DNA of 64,000 nucleotides from Pollenia angustigena (GCA_930367215.1 OV884060.1:11302001-11366000); one strand, 5' to 3'. Shown: positions 1 to 13,020, numbered from the stretch's first letter. Notes: generated from the sequence alone by a model not told the origin. Made by a program: numbers and translations.

Positions 1-1926
1 GCTTGTTTTCGAATTTGATTTTATAAACAGCTTAAATTGTATTTTTATGCGAAAAAGTGGCCACCATATTTGTTCATGTGTGCATCTTACTTTGATGTTT
101 TGACGCACTGTTGCCAGAAGTTATATGCCCCTATGTAATCAAATTGCAGATTTAAAGATTATTTACCGAAAAAGGCAGATTTTTAAAAATATTTATAGAA
201 TAAGCTAAACGAAACAAATAAAAAGTTTTTTTTTTAAGACTGAGATCCGAAATCTATATATCCAAATAGAAAAATTAATTAAAATAGTAATGAGAAACTT
301 GATACAAGATTTTATACAAAATGATTGTGTTGTTGGATCAAGTTTTGAAAAGAAATCTCCTAATATTATTAATCCAATAATAAGTGGTCACACTCTAATT
401 CAATTTTCAATATTACGAAATATTTTCCATATTGGTTTAAAGAAAATTAACAACGAGATTTGAATATTGAGCTTAGAGAACTAAAACTGTTTAACATTAA
501 AAATATCTTAAACAAAGAAGAAATAACGGTAATATGTTTTTGGAAAAATCTTAAATCAAACATTCTGGTTCCAATTTTGTTTTTTCTACTCTAACTTTTC
601 CTAGGCGAATCTAAATAAAACCAAAGTCCGAAATCGCTTATAAAATGAATCCCTAGTCGGAAGATTATTTAAAACTTAAAAAGTTACACTGTTTTGACCC
701 TTCAGTATCTCCAGATTTACTGATACACATACATGCATTAAAATATTTATTTAAAAATATATACAAACATATTTAAATTTTTACATATTTTGACCCTTGA
801 TCACTTAAAGTTGCTAAAATTTTGTTTATTTGTCTTAAATATGTCTTCGTTTTGTTCTTATGAGAAACATGCCTACGTAAAACTGTGAATTTCTGTTGGA
901 AATTATTCTAATATGTATCTTAATTTTTTTTTTAATAAAATACAAGAAGAAAATTTAAAAGTATTTAAAAATATGATAAATATGCGTGCATTCAAAATGC
1001 ACGTTAGCAAGGATTTTGAAGTTTATAGTTCACTTAAACAAAAGACAGTTAAGTCAAACAACTGTATACCAATTTAAGGCCTCTTAATAATTCAACACTG
1101 ATAACCAAATATATAAACTATTTTTTAATGAATATTTGCAACCAAAAACTCTGTTTGGCTTAACGAGGTTGGCCCAAAATGACCGAAGGGATTTGAATTC
1201 CTTTAAAATTTTAAAATTATTACTTTTAATATATAAAATAAGACACAGCTTCGGGTATTAGGAAAGAAAAAAATGGCAATGCTGCTGTGTGAATTATTTG
1301 TTGATTCCTGCATTTGAAAAATTGCTATATAATAAACATTTGCATGAGACTTAATAATGATGTTCCTGAAACCTTTACTACAATTTTGTATTCGCTTCGT
1401 TTGTGTTCAGTAAGATGAATAACTATGACATGAAAGCACGGAGCACTCTATATTTAAGATTCGAGTAAGATAAAGTTAGTTATTTCACTTATACAAGAGA
1501 ATATGAAAATTAACAACTCTGAAACAAAGAAACCATTGAATAAATCTCGAATAAGTTCATGGAAAAACACTTTGATTGAATATTAAAATAACAAAAAAAT
1601 AATTTTACTATATTTTCAAAATAAATTTTAAAATTTCAAAAAATTTAATGTTATTTTCAGAAACATTCACATACTTCAAAAACATTTTTCAGCAATGTGT
1701 TTTGCTTGGAAGTTCATAAAAAAGTAGTTAACAAAAAAATGTAAAATGATTTATAAATTACATACATTATTGTAAAGGTAGCAAAGAAGAACATATTAAA
1801 TCAATTTACTAAAGTGGTAACATTGTTATTGAGAATTTATAAAAAAAGGAGATAGAGTGAAAACTGTGAAATAAAAGCCGTTTCCAAATTTTTGAACGGT
1901 GATTTTCAGCTCCAAAAGGTTGCAAG
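1..1926. other. AT-rich non-coding stretch
   Basis: No exon-like ORF, RNA gene or structured repeat that I can support. Only homopolymer runs and short AT-rich words. Confidence 0.6.
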
Positions 1927-2234
1927 CAAGGCGAATTTAAAAAGGTTAGTGCAACTCTACAACTACAAAAAGCCCCATGTATTTTGTTTTTGCAATTTAA
2001 TAGATAGCTGTCAAAAATTTTTTAATGCAAATTAAAATTATCACTTTTTTATAAAAAAAATTATTAAATTAACCTTAATTATTCGCAGTTTTGAAATTTT
2101 TTTATTATAAAAATAATATTTTTAGCACTTTTTATTCAACTTCTTCTCAAAACAAAATTATATTTTGACAATTACGTTTTTTTTTTTTTAATTCGCCGTG
2201 GATACAGCTGATGAACCTTTTTAAATTCGCCTTG
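1927..2234. mobile_element. MITE, TIR CAAGGCGAATT, ~308 bp
   Basis: Inverted ends CAAGGCGAATTTAAAAAGGT match the complement at 2214-2234. Flanks GTTGCAAG and GTTGCAAA give an 8-bp target duplication with one mismatch. A second family member with an exact duplication is at 47085-47280. No transposase. An 8-bp duplication fits hAT- or P-type elements. Confidence 0.8.
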
Positions 2235-2899
2235 GTTGCAAAGTAATTATATTTAAAATACCGTAATTTAAAGAAATTTTGTTTTGGTTTACGTATGTAG
2301 GTTTTATGATTTAACGTTTTGAGAGGTGATTAACAACGGAAGGTTTAACAAAAGGTAAACGTTATACCAAAAAATTAAGGTTGTTATGTTTCTGCAAATG
2401 TTTTGGTTACACTGATAAGTGCAAAATATGAAATTACTCATTGTAGGTATATTATTAATTTTATTTTAAACTTTTAGTTTGTTTAAAAATCAACCATTTT
2501 TTAAAGATATAGAATAGCAGTATTGTAATGCATTTAACTATAGTTTCCGTATTATTTTTATTAAGGATTAGAAATTAAATATGGCTAAAGCTTGGTATTA
2601 GGCACTTGAAAAATCCATTTTAAAATTAAACAATTTTTTTTTATGTTTATAACAACATTTCGCACTCAATCATAAATTTCCACTTTTTAGCTTCTGTCGT
2701 TTATGCTATGCGATGGTGAATCAATCAGTCAGTAACATTACAATTTTATATATATGACGATTTTAACGCCTTATTCACAAAAACTGCAATAATTTTGGTT
2801 TAAAATGTATGTTTGTGTCCCGGGATTTCGGGATTTTTTTTTTTAAATAAACAACACCTTTTTTTATTTATTTATGAATTTTCAAAAGGTATTATACAT

Positions 2900-4583
2900 A
2901 TATGGGCATTTCTCTAATGTCGAATGCGACATTCGTACGCCTAAAAAGTGAAAAAAACATATATCAAAACATTAATTTTATTTTGACAAAAGGCGAAACT
3001 TATAGCTCTTGATTAGCACCATAATTTGTGGTAAAGATTGGTTTTGAGCAATTGTTCGTTTTCAAGAAAATTAAAAAAAACCAAGGCATTTGCATGCGAC
3101 AAAAACAGAAGTCGCTTTTACGGCAAACAGTTCAAACACTGATTTCAGCGAAACTTGATAAAATATTTTAATGCGACTAATTTAAAATGTTATGCATTGG
3201 TGTATCTTAATAATGCTTTTTATTTCATTCAAAAATATTGTGTAGTTTGTTTTTTATTTAATTTTAATCACTGTCGCACGCTACGAGTTGCATGCGACAT
3301 TTTGTTCCATCATACTTTTATGTTTATTATTTTTAATTTTTAATAAAAACAAATAAAAATAAATTTATTTATCTTATGCTAAGTTCACACTTAGCTTTTT
3401 AAACGCGTTTAAGCAAAATGTTGATTTAGCTAATCAAAGCCGTTCCCATTACATTTAAGATGATTAAGATGACAGATGATAAGAAAAAAAACACACAACA
3501 AACACACAAAAAAACAACAAACCAATTTATATTTCTTTAAGGTATTAAAAATGTATAAAAACACTTTTATAAAGTTATCAGAAGATTATTTTAATCATTT
3601 TAATGATGAAATTGTGAAAATTTATGAATTATTTAAGGAAAAAAATAAAAACATTAAGCAGAAATCTTGGCCGGTTGTACACGATCATGTTGGCGATTCT
3701 ACATTTGAGGTATGTTCAGTGGATTCTATGTGGTTTATGAAGTGATTTAGTTGTAATCATGTCAATTTGAAGTGATTAACAAATCACTTCAATGTATGGG
3801 TAATCATCTCGATTTTGAAGTGATTAGAGCTTAATCACGTTCGAGCTGCTTAAACGCGTTTAAGAACCCAAGTGTGAACATAGTATTATATGTATGTAAA
3901 GTATTTGTAAAGACAAAGAAAAGAAACTAACTTAACTTTATTTTTCTCGGCGCTGTTTTTACTTATCTACATTCAAACATTTTATTATTTGTATTTACAT
4001 AATCAAAGAAAGATATTTTATTTATGCATTTTACACTTACGATGTCGCACGCTACAAAATTCAAATAAGTACCAAGAGCAAAGCGTTGATTTTTTTCCAA
4101 CAAAATTTTTTTTATTTAAATCGCAATATAAATCTCTGTTTGTAACAAATATTTGCTTCGCATTATACAAATACCTATGACGCACTGATAACAAATGTTA
4201 TTTTTCAATGTCGCACGATACATCAAAATATATGGTAAAGCAAAGAAAAAATTTACCGTAATTGGCAATCGCATCGTTCCTTTTACATTTTTCTTATATT
4301 CTTTGAATATTAACTGATATTTAAAAAAGATTTTTAAATGCATAATGTTTCTCATTTAGATCATTTAGCAAAACAAATCTTGCAATAGAAAGGTTCAAAA
4401 CAGAACTTCTGCACTTGTTCGACTTTGCATTTGAATATTTCAAAGTGTGTTATGAATAAATGTAAAATTTGTTTACATTATTGAAAGTTGATAGATTCCC
4501 TATAAAAATATGTTAAAACAACATACTTTTATAGACTTTGAATTTTTTGGCTGCGGTTGACATTTCTGGAGAAATGCCCATAT
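2900..4583. mobile_element. TIR element with GTCGCACG repeats
   Basis: Ends ATATGGGCATTTCTC (2900-2914) and its complement (4569-4583) enclose 1.7 kb. GTCGCACG/ATGCGAC words recur near 2920, 3270, 3290, 4041 and 4209, like subterminal binding sites. A second TIR element is nested at 3383-3879. No transposase is visible. Exact ends are uncertain. Confidence 0.55.
3383..3879. mobile_element. nested TIR element with TTAAACGCGTTTAA blocks
   Basis: GTTCACACTTAGC at the left and its near-complement ending GTGTGAAC at the right each sit outside a copy of the palindrome TTAAACGCGTTTAA. The enclosed 89-codon ORF (3476-3745) has no recognisable domain. Confidence 0.65.
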
Positions 4584-5222
4584 GTATATAACATATATTT
4601 TTAAAAAAGAAAAATAAGAATTATAAAAATAAAAAATAAAACTGAAATATAATTTTTAATAATTTTTTTTTTATAGAGTATAAAAAAAAATTCAATAAAA
4701 ACGAACCTTTTTGTACAAAAAAGTTGATATATTAAAAATACCGAAAAATCCGGGGATTAATAAGATAAATTCCGGGATTCGGTATTTGTCAATCCCGGGA
4801 TTTTCCGTTTGGCATCCCTAGTGCTTACTAGTAGCAGCAGTGTGACCACAACTAAAAAAAATTGGATGCTAAATGGGGATTAAAACAATGCTAAAAATTC
4901 TAAAAATAAAATTTGAAAATGCTAACAAAATGCTAAGTTTTTTAAATAATTGTACCATTTTAATGAATGAATTATGCATTAATTTACCTGTAAATATTAT
5001 ATTTCTTTAAAATAAAATGAAATTTATATAAAAATAATTATATACATACATATTTTTATTTAATAAAAACAAATCAGTAGTTTGACAAAAGTAAGCGATT
5101 TTTTAACCAAAAAAAAAAAAAACAAAAGTCCCTATCTACAAAAAATTACATGATAAACGCTGAAAGCCCTAACCTACAGTTTGCAAAATATGCAACATTA
5201 TCAACTGTCAAAACAAACTGTT

Positions 5223-5496
5223 AAGGCGCAATCATAATATGCTTAGGTTGGCTTAAGCAAATGTGCGAATACATGTTAATCATATGAGGCAAACCATATT
5301 GAATTTAAAGAACATTTTTGTTAAGTTTTATGAAACTATCATTTGCTTAAGCAAATTGCGAAACTGATCGCACATACCGTACGGAATCAAATGTTTTTTG
5401 ATTTTGTTTTTGTTTTTTTAAACACATTTGAGAGACTTTTTGTTAATTTCTGACATTAGGTTAAGCAACGCTCTGCAAATTATGGTTGGGCCTTTA
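5223..5496. mobile_element. MITE, TIR related to AGGCCCAACTATAATATG
   Basis: Ends AAGGCGCAATCATAATATG and ATTATGGTTGGGCCTT are inverted copies. Inner blocks (TTGCTTAAGCAAAT, ATGTTTTTTGATTTTG) match the copy at 56155-56616. Non-coding. Confidence 0.65.
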
Positions 5497-5736
5497 GGTT
5501 TAGAAAAGTACAAGAAAAATAAATTATAAACAGTTTAAGGCGATTAATAAACTTAACATTTTAAATGGTTTTTGTAAAATTTTCAAAATGTTAGATGGGG
5601 TTTTTTGCGTTTTAGGTAACGATATACCTACATATCTGTGGCAATAAATAATAATGGCTAAAGTAGAAATTTCCTGTTTTGAGATATTAAGGGGTTTGTC
5701 TAAAATGTTGTATTGTGAAAGTCAAAAAGTTAATAC

Positions 5737-5812
5737 GAATAATATGAAAAATTTAAATAATAAATGTAACTCACCATGAGAAATAAATTCCCAGATTCTA
5801 TTTGTTAAAATA
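5737..5812. repeat. ~80-bp direct repeat, copy 1
   Basis: Nearly identical to 11466-11541 (one clear difference, TTGTTAAA versus TTGTCAAA). Both copies lie inside the large hAT element. Confidence 0.85.
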
Positions 5813-5819
5813 ATTAAGT

Positions 5820-7395
5820 TAAATACATAAAATTTACAATAGGCACTATCCAGTAATAAGATACAAAGAATGCTGACGAAGGCCGTAGCGGGCCAGAAAA
5901 TGCATTACATTCTGCTGGTATCTAATAGTTGTATAAATTTTCTTTACAATTTACTTCATTGCTAACTAAACATCTGCATGAATGCAAAAAAAATCAGCTA
6001 TGAGACACCCACAAAAAATAACGGCACATATTCATTTAATTCATTTGCAATGAGAAGCAATGAGTGAGTGCAAAAGATGCTTGAGTTGTTTAAAGTATGA
6101 AAGCATCGAACTCGATCAACTTGTTGCGTTCACACAATCCACGATTCACACTCGACACAACTCGGTAAGCATTGAATATGGTTGCTTCGGTATGAATACA
6201 TGTTGTATGTTGGTACAAATGAGAAAAGTACGTATACGACTTTGTTATATACAATGAGTTTATTAGGCGCATTCGAATTATAGAATATTATTCGCGTTAC
6301 CCGAGTTAACTGAAGAAAGATCAGAAAGGAAAAACACAATTTTTATTCTTATTAAAAATTTTTTTTTAATTATTTCTTAGTAATGAAAACAAAAAAGTAT
6401 ATAACACAAATAAATATTAAATTCATAAATATTTAAGTCAAATTAAGTTTTTAAAAATCTAAACAATCTACATGTTAGAATGTAAAAACATCATCTTTCC
6501 AACCGAAACAGGGTTGGACCCAATAAGGCAACGTTTTTCAGAAAGAAGGTGTCTAGCACAAAATGCATTAAAAATGCTGATCTAATTAACTTTTTTTTCA
6601 AATATAATAAAAATCTCATCACAAATACTTTAACATAAACGTACTTAGAATTAATTAAACCGTGTTAAAATTTCGGTAAGAAGTTTTAAATAACAGCTTC
6701 ACTTACCCCTTACAAATACTTTGTTTTCAATAACAGTCCCAGCATTCATTTTTTACGAAGTTAAAACAAACCCAAATTAATTTTTTTAATTTTTTGAAAC
6801 AAAAAAAAAAAATATTAACTTTTTAAGGTTTTGTTTTTTAATTTGGGTATTTTTTTTGTAATTTTTTGGGGACAAGGAAAAAAGTACTTGGCTGCCCTGA
6901 TTTTGTAAAGAACATTTTTGAAAGAAATTTTTTTTATTTTTTCAACTAAAACAAATTGTTAATATGACAATTTAATTCAGAAAATTTTAGAATGGTTTAA
7001 AAAAAGTGTATTAATTACATCATCCTAAATCTTGTTATTTTTTCTATGTTAGGCGCTTATCCACAAAAATTTATATACATAATTACATCTTACCTCCATA
7101 CTGAAACAATGTAATAAACAAAAAAAATAAAAATACAATTTATTCGCCGAAAGTACGTGGTTACAACGTTGTTGGCGTGAAGAGAGAGAATGCATAACAC
7201 AATGCATACTAATCACTCATTGGACTCGTTGCTACTAGAACTTGTCTTTTTGTTGTCTCTATTATTGAATGTTGTGAGTTCGAGTTTGATCGGTGTATGG
7301 GACGAATTAATAAAATCTACGGCAGACGAAGCACAACGAAGTAGAATACAACTTCAACGAAGTTAAACACAACATTTATTCAATGGTATTTTTGC
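5820..7395. other. interior of the large hAT element, no gene
   Basis: Short ORFs on both strands at 6060-6340 are mutual shadows without domains. A near-palindrome of A/T runs is at 6768-6850. Words such as AAACATCTGCATGAATGC near 5966 recur inverted near 8970. Confidence 0.5.
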
Positions 7396-8908
7396 CAGTG
7401 TTGAAAAATTCAGTACTTTGGTACTTTTTTCAGTACTTTTTCATACTAAAAATACCGTAGTACCCCCGCGTTGTTTTCAGTACTTTTTTATCCCGAGCTT
7501 TTTAACTGTGATGTGATCATTTCGTTAGCAGGCTTAAGTTATCATCATGTGTTTGTTGCAAAATGTATGTTGTTGTTTTTTTAAAAAATAGTTAACGACG
7601 TAAATAAGTCTGTGTTCATACGTTTTCTCATGTTATAACACGGTTGTTAATCAGTTGTAGACGGGCAGTTATAGGTAAGAGGGACGAGGGGAACAGAAAC
7701 GAGTACACAGATGCATGTACTGTCTTTACGTTTTGCTTTCTTATTCGTTGTTTAATTTTATTTTTGTTTTCAATATCAAAAAAGCACACATGCATACGCA
7801 CGACTATACAAAAAAAAAAACATTTCGTCAATATGACATGAATCATGAAGAAAAAGGAAGAATAAGAGATGAGCCGTATGAACTCAGACTAATGAAATGC
7901 AAAGCGTGGACGCCAGGATTCATATTTTGCTTTCCAGAATGTGATATTTGTTCTTACAACTGGAAAGAAAATGTATAAAAAGGGATGGATATGTATTAAT
8001 GTTAGTGGAAAATTTTTATGGAAACATGAAATGTTAAGGAAATGGTTTATAAAGTAAAAGAAACTGCGAAATCGTTTTATTCGACAATGTGCGAAACACT
8101 AAGAACTAAATTTTGTTTTGAACATAAAACTTTTAAAGTGATAGTCAGCTTCAACCCAAAAATATTGTTTCCGGAAAAACCATCAGCATAATACTGATGT
8201 TATTAATGTTATTTGCAAACGATAAAGAAAACTATAATAATATGAATTCTCAATTCTGTGATCTAGCGATCTTTCAGAAATAAATAATTTCAGAACTGCA
8301 TATGTTTAATTTTAATTTTTAATAACCAATATTAAGAACGAAACTAAAGTTTGCTGACATTTCATACAATGCTTTTCGTATTTGAACGATACCACATTTC
8401 TGAGCATCAATTGGACGCACATATTCAAATGCAAAATGATGTAAAAAGCAAAGGAAGAAATCGTAGAAACTGTTTCAAGTTTGAAAAAAAAAAAATAAAT
8501 TTGCTGTTGTAGTTATAATATTTCTTATGATCTCTTAAAGTAAATTTGCTCTACCTTATAACACTGAATTAAAATCTTTATTTTTAAACATTGATGTTTT
8601 AAACTTTTCATAAGAACTAAGTTCTAAGTATGTTATATATGTAAAAGTCTGAATTATGTAACTTTGCCAAAGTTAAAATATAAATATAGACATCACTATA
8701 AATTTTTGTTGACTAAAATAAAATTTTTAATTTATTTACTTATTCATAAATATATGAACTATTTCAAATATTTTTAAAACCATTGTGCCACTTATTGAAT
8801 AATACAGAAATAATATTGCTTTTTTTCACAAAAAGTACCATTTGGTGGGAAAAATACTCTTTTTGTTGATGTTTAGTACCATTTCAAAATTTCAATTTTG
8901 CAACACTG
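7396..8908. mobile_element. non-autonomous hAT element, 1.5 kb
   Basis: Ends CAGTGTTGAAAAATT and the complement CAATTTTGCAACACTG are flanked by an exact 8-bp duplication ATTTTTGC (7388-7395 and 8909-8916). CAGTACTTT/GTACCATTT words cluster near both ends. The interior ORF at 7715-7978 has no recognised domain. Inserted within the larger hAT element. Confidence 0.88.
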
Positions 8909-9440
8909 ATTTTTGCACACAAGTAGCAAGAATCATTCATGAATGCGGTTGTGTATTCATTGGACGAATGCAGTTATGCAGATGTTTATTGCTAACCAAA
9001 GGATAGCTAAGGTAAGCTTCGTAACAGAAATATACAAACAAAAATTCTGATAGTGCATAGAAAATATTCCTGTGAAATATTGAAGGAATGAGTCTATTAA
9101 CCCATTAAAGACTGACCCCTGATTTCGTGATCGGATTTTGATGAAATTTCACACATTTGATATTATGCGCATTTATATTGACATTGCGTTTTTTTTTTAT
9201 TTTTACCTATCAAACCTTGGCCCCTAGACCATGGGTATTTTTCTAACCACTTCGCTCTTAAAGAGTTCTAAAACACAAGATTTTTTGAAAACAACAAAAT
9301 TAAAAAACTTGTTTATTGCATGCATTGATGTGAGTGTTGTGTGCTTATTTCACTATGCACGTAGAAAGGAAGGTAAAGGAAGAAGTATGGATGCCTTCAA
9401 AAAGGCCTTTGCATTCTATGTAAAGGGTGGTTAAACTTTA

Positions 9441-10290
9441 AGGGCCGATGTTGATTTTGAAAAACACACAATTATTTAGCAAATTATTTTCATTTATTTT
9501 TATTATGATAAAATTAGTATGGTTCAAATATGTATGGAACGAAATATCGGAAAAATGGCCGCAGCGACCTCGGCGACACACCTCCATCCGATGGTCCAAG
9601 TTTTAGATGATATTGAGGCATAATTTAGGTTCTATGCCGTAAATGTGCCGAATTATCTCATCCTTTAACTCTTGAATTGTTGCTGGCTTATCGACGTACA
9701 TCTTTTCTTTCAAATAAGCCAAAAGAAAGAAGTCCAACGGTGTTAAATCACATAATCTTGGCGGCCAATTGACATCGCCACCACGTGAGATAGCACGGCC
9801 ATTGAATTTGTCGCGCAAAAGAGTTTTTAGTTTCGTTAGCTAAGTGGCACCGTCCTGTTGAAACCACATATCATCCACATCCATATCTTCCAATTTGGGC
9901 CATCAAAAGTTCGTTATCATCTCACGATAGCGAACACCATTCACAGTAACTGCCTGACCGGTCTCATTTTGGAAAAAATACGGCCGATGATGCCGCCTGC
10001 CCATGAACCGCTCAAAACAGTCACTCTTTGTGGGTGACAATCACTCTTGGATTATCATTCGCCGAAATATTGACGAGTCCACTGAGGTGAAAATGTGCCT
10101 CAACACTAAAGCTGATATGCATTTTGATTTGAACGCCCATTTTCATAATAAGCCTGAATAACATTAACGCGTTGCTCGATTGTGTATCTTTCCATGGTGC
10201 AAATGGAGTTAGTCTGAAATTGAGAAATGTCAAATGAAATGCAGAAAAGAATTGACGGTTAGGTGTAGTTCGCATTCAACATCGGCCCTT
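9441..10290 (-). mobile_element. mariner-like element inside the piggyBac-like element
   Basis: Inverted ends around AGGGCCGATGTTGA with flanking TA. The minus strand carries broken Tc1/mariner transposase: MRDKFNGRAISRGG, then WPPRLCDLTPLDFFL with the third catalytic Asp, then KPATIQELKDEIIRHI (9603-9818). Further upstream, frames read the WFQQDGAT-like block (9850-9880). Several frameshifts; inactive. Confidence 0.85.
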
Positions 10291-10416
10291 TACAAGGCCT
10301 GCTCGCTACATTCCATACTTATATCTTTTTACACACGTTGTAATTGCTCTTGCTTCTTTCACAGTTACATAAAATAGTAACGGTATCAAAAATAAAAACT
10401 ATTCTTTTGCTTTTAC

Positions 10417-10903
10417 TTGTGCGCAGAAAAAAACAAAACAAAAAATGTTACTTCTTCTGTTCTCTGTTGTCATAGAAGGGAATGTGGAATGTGTATCTTA
10501 TATTTTATACGAAAGTGCCGAGGCCTTCTTGCTAATGCTTTGGACCCTTGTATGGTGTTTGCCTGGAAATTACACTGCATGGTAAGAAAAGCTGAAGGAA
10601 CTCCAATCATGAATCAATTTTATTTCGTGTGAGCGTTGTTGAAGCATTGGTAACAATTCCTTATAATAGTGTTCGTGTAAGCGAAAAAGTTGTCACAAAT
10701 GCACAAGAAATGGCAAAGCGCATGGATAACTTTGACCATATGATAAGCCAAATTATTAAGCGTGGCCGTTGTGGACAATGTGAAGCGAAAGTTTCACACA
10801 TTGTACAATTCACATTGTACAAAATGCAAATTTAAGTTACATCCAAAGGCTTGTTTTGCACAGTTTCATGCTGGTGAACCAAAAAGCATTAAAAAGATAA
10901 AAT
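10417..10903 (+). pseudogene. piggyBac-like transposase C-terminus, broken
   Basis: Two open stretches read ALDPCMVFAWKLHCMVRKAEG and then VVEALVTIPYN...IIKRGRCGQCEAK. In a shifted frame this continues SHCTKCKFKLHPKACFAQFH before a stop. The RCxxC...CxxC...CF..FH spacing fits the Cys-rich C-terminal domain of piggyBac transposases. A stop near 10630 and a frameshift caused by a short duplication around 10797-10815 inactivate it. The catalytic core is not recognisable. Confidence 0.7.
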
Positions 10904-11465
10904 AATCTCAAGAATCGATCACAGTTGTGATATTTTCTTTATTTTTTACTTATAAATATTTTATTTTAACAACGCATTTTTACTTGCCAACAAATTAAAA
11001 AAATTATATGTGTTTTGAACCCTCTGACAGCGAAGTGGGTATTTAAATACCCATGTCATTGAATCAAGCCTGTAGCCAACGTTATTGGCCCAATTTAGCT
11101 AATATTTTTTTCCAAAGCAGAGCATACCTAAGGCTGTAAGTCACCAAGAGGGTTTTCCGATTTTCCACTCTCCCAATTTTCCAGAGCCGTTGTCGTTCAC
11201 TTTTTCCAAATATTAAAAATTGCTAACTTGTAAGCCGCTAACTTACCCAATTTAAGGGGGCAAAATTTTATTTCAAAAATTTGTTTAAGTAGTCTTATCC
11301 TTTCTTTATCTATCTGTAAAAACCAATTTCCAATACCTCGTACCTGAAGTTAGCCAGAATTTTTCTACGAAGGCTCTGTTTTTGGGTATTTAAATACCCA
11401 TCAGTCCTTAATGGGTTAAAGTATAAAAGCTTTTGAGGATTGTATTTGACATAGAATACACATTC

Positions 11466-11541
11466 GAATAATATGAAAAATTTAAATAATAAATGTAACT
11501 CACCATGAGAAATAAATTCCCAGATTCTATTTGTCAAAATA
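11466..11541. repeat. ~80-bp direct repeat, copy 2
   Basis: Partner of 5737-5812, about 50 bp inside the right end of the large hAT element. Confidence 0.85.
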
Positions 11542-11594
11542 AATAATGCTAAATTTAGCAGTGAAAATGCTAAAAGGGTCACACTGAGTAGCAG

Positions 11595-12870
11595 GAACAA
11601 AGTAACAGTTTGTTTAGTAATCTCAATTTTATTCAAACAAAAACTTTACTGAATAAACATTTCAATACGTTTAAGAATGAAGTTGTTCAAGCAAGCAAAA
11701 TCAATATTAGTAAAACTCACACATAGGTGGCGCGTCAATGAAACATTATGTCAATAATACAGTACCTTAATCTAAACATTGTATCGGCAAGGCCGTTTTA
11801 CATACGATTTTGTGGTGGGTAAAATTTTATTCGTTGCCATATGCAGTGAAAAAAAATGTTTTTATTTATTTTTTTTTATAAAAATCTATTTTTGGTGGAA
11901 AATTTTGAGTGATCACAGATTATTAAGCTTATTTTCTTAAAAAAGCAGTATTTACTGAATAACAGCCAGTTAAATGATTTGACGAAATTTTCATATAAAA
12001 TAAATTTTGGTGAAAAATTCAAGTGACTACAGATTACATATTTTTTTATTTAGTTGTGCGTTAAAAATAATGTATTAAAAACACGCAATATTTATTAGGA
12101 ATGTTTTTTTTTAAACGAAAATATAACCTAAGATTACGCTTATTTATATTTTCTTTTATATATTATGTATTTAAAAATTCAAAACAAATTATATGCTCAC
12201 CCTTTCATTTAAGCAAAATCCTAGCTGGCAGCACTGGCGGATGTGCACGCCGGATACAACAGTACGAAAGTTTTGATCATTAATAATTTTTTTACACTAA
12301 CACTGCTATAAAAAAAAAGGAAGAACGAACGGCCGCAACATAAGAAACACCATAAATTTGCAATAATCCATGCAAATCTTTATCTTTTATTTCGTAAAAA
12401 CCAATTAACACTATTAAAATATTTAAACTGCATAATTAAAAAGTTTTTAATAACAATAATAACAATTTTTTCAACATTTAACTTGGGAAAGGTAACCTTT
12501 CTTAAAGAAATTGTTTTCTTTAATTTTGTGAACTAGTAACTTAATTAATTACCATAAAAAATATGAATTTGCTTTTAAAACAAATATTAAAAGATTTAAC
12601 AACATTTAAATTAGACTTATTAACACTTTTAATAACAATAAAACATTTAAATTAAACTTATTAACACTTTTACTTAAAACATTTTACTTTTCACGACGCG
12701 TACCGTTTAAGTTCTAATTAGAAACTGAAGAAAAAGAAGAAAACAAACTGGAGGGAAAAAATTACAATTCAATGTTGCCAATTTGTTCTTTTTGAATAAT
12801 TTTTACTCTTAGCTCTTTTATATTAAAAAATGTTGGTCTTTAGGCTATATTCAACTTATTTAATTTTTTT
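11595..12870. other. AT-rich non-coding stretch with a small tandem duplication
   Basis: Nothing gene-like. Two adjacent ~39-bp copies containing ACATTTAAATTA and CTTATTAACACTTTTA lie at 12600-12680. Confidence 0.55.
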
Positions 12871-12874
12871 ATAC

Positions 12875-13020
12875 CCATACTACAATAGTGGAGAGGGTAG
12901 TATGCATTTGTTGAAACACCTTAAAATATTGGTCATAGACCTTTAAGTAAACCAATCGGCTCAGAATCATTTTCTGAGTCGAATTAACGATGTCCGTCCG
13001 GCTGACTGGATCAAAATCAT
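12875..13020. repeat. fragment of a dispersed fly repeat
   Basis: The order 'GGAGAGGGTAGTATGC ... TTGGTCATAGACC ... TTTTCTGAGTCGA ... GATGTCCGTCCG' matches the layout of the repeat at 57960-58620 (GAGGGTATACTAAG ... TAAGACCCC ... TAAGTCGATTGA ... ATCCGTCTGTCTGTCC). Truncated copy; class not assigned. Confidence 0.5.

Larger units (their letters stand above)
9101..11415 (+). mobile_element. piggyBac-like element, decayed
   Basis: Ends CCCATTAAAGACTGA and TCAGTCCTTAATGGG sit directly inside TTAA on both sides (9097-9100 and 11416-11419), the piggyBac target signature. A transposase 3' remnant is at 10417-10903. Repeats of GGGTATTTAAATACCCAT lie near the right end (11036 and 11384). A mariner-like element interrupts it at 9441-10290. 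Confidence 0.85.
4838..11586. mobile_element. 6.75-kb hAT-type composite element
   Basis: Inverted ends CAGTGTGACC at 4838 and GGTCACACTG ending at 11586 are flanked by an exact 8-bp duplication AGTAGCAG (4830-4837 and 11587-11594), which is the hAT signature. ATGCTAAA-type words cluster inside both ends. No hAT transposase survives. Much of its length is younger insertions: 5223-5496, 7396-8908 and 9101-11415. An 80-bp direct repeat (5737 and 11466) lies within it. Confidence 0.8.

Noticed and set aside
3476..3745. 89-codon ORF in the nested TIR element
   Set aside because: Lys/Asn/Phe-rich as expected of AT-rich DNA; no transposase or DNA-binding motif I can defend.
2818..4822. A single complete element bounded by CCCGGGATT words
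   Set aside because: The right end matches the 45268 family (ATCCCTAG), but the left side lacks the corresponding CTAGGG terminus, so the borders are not supported.
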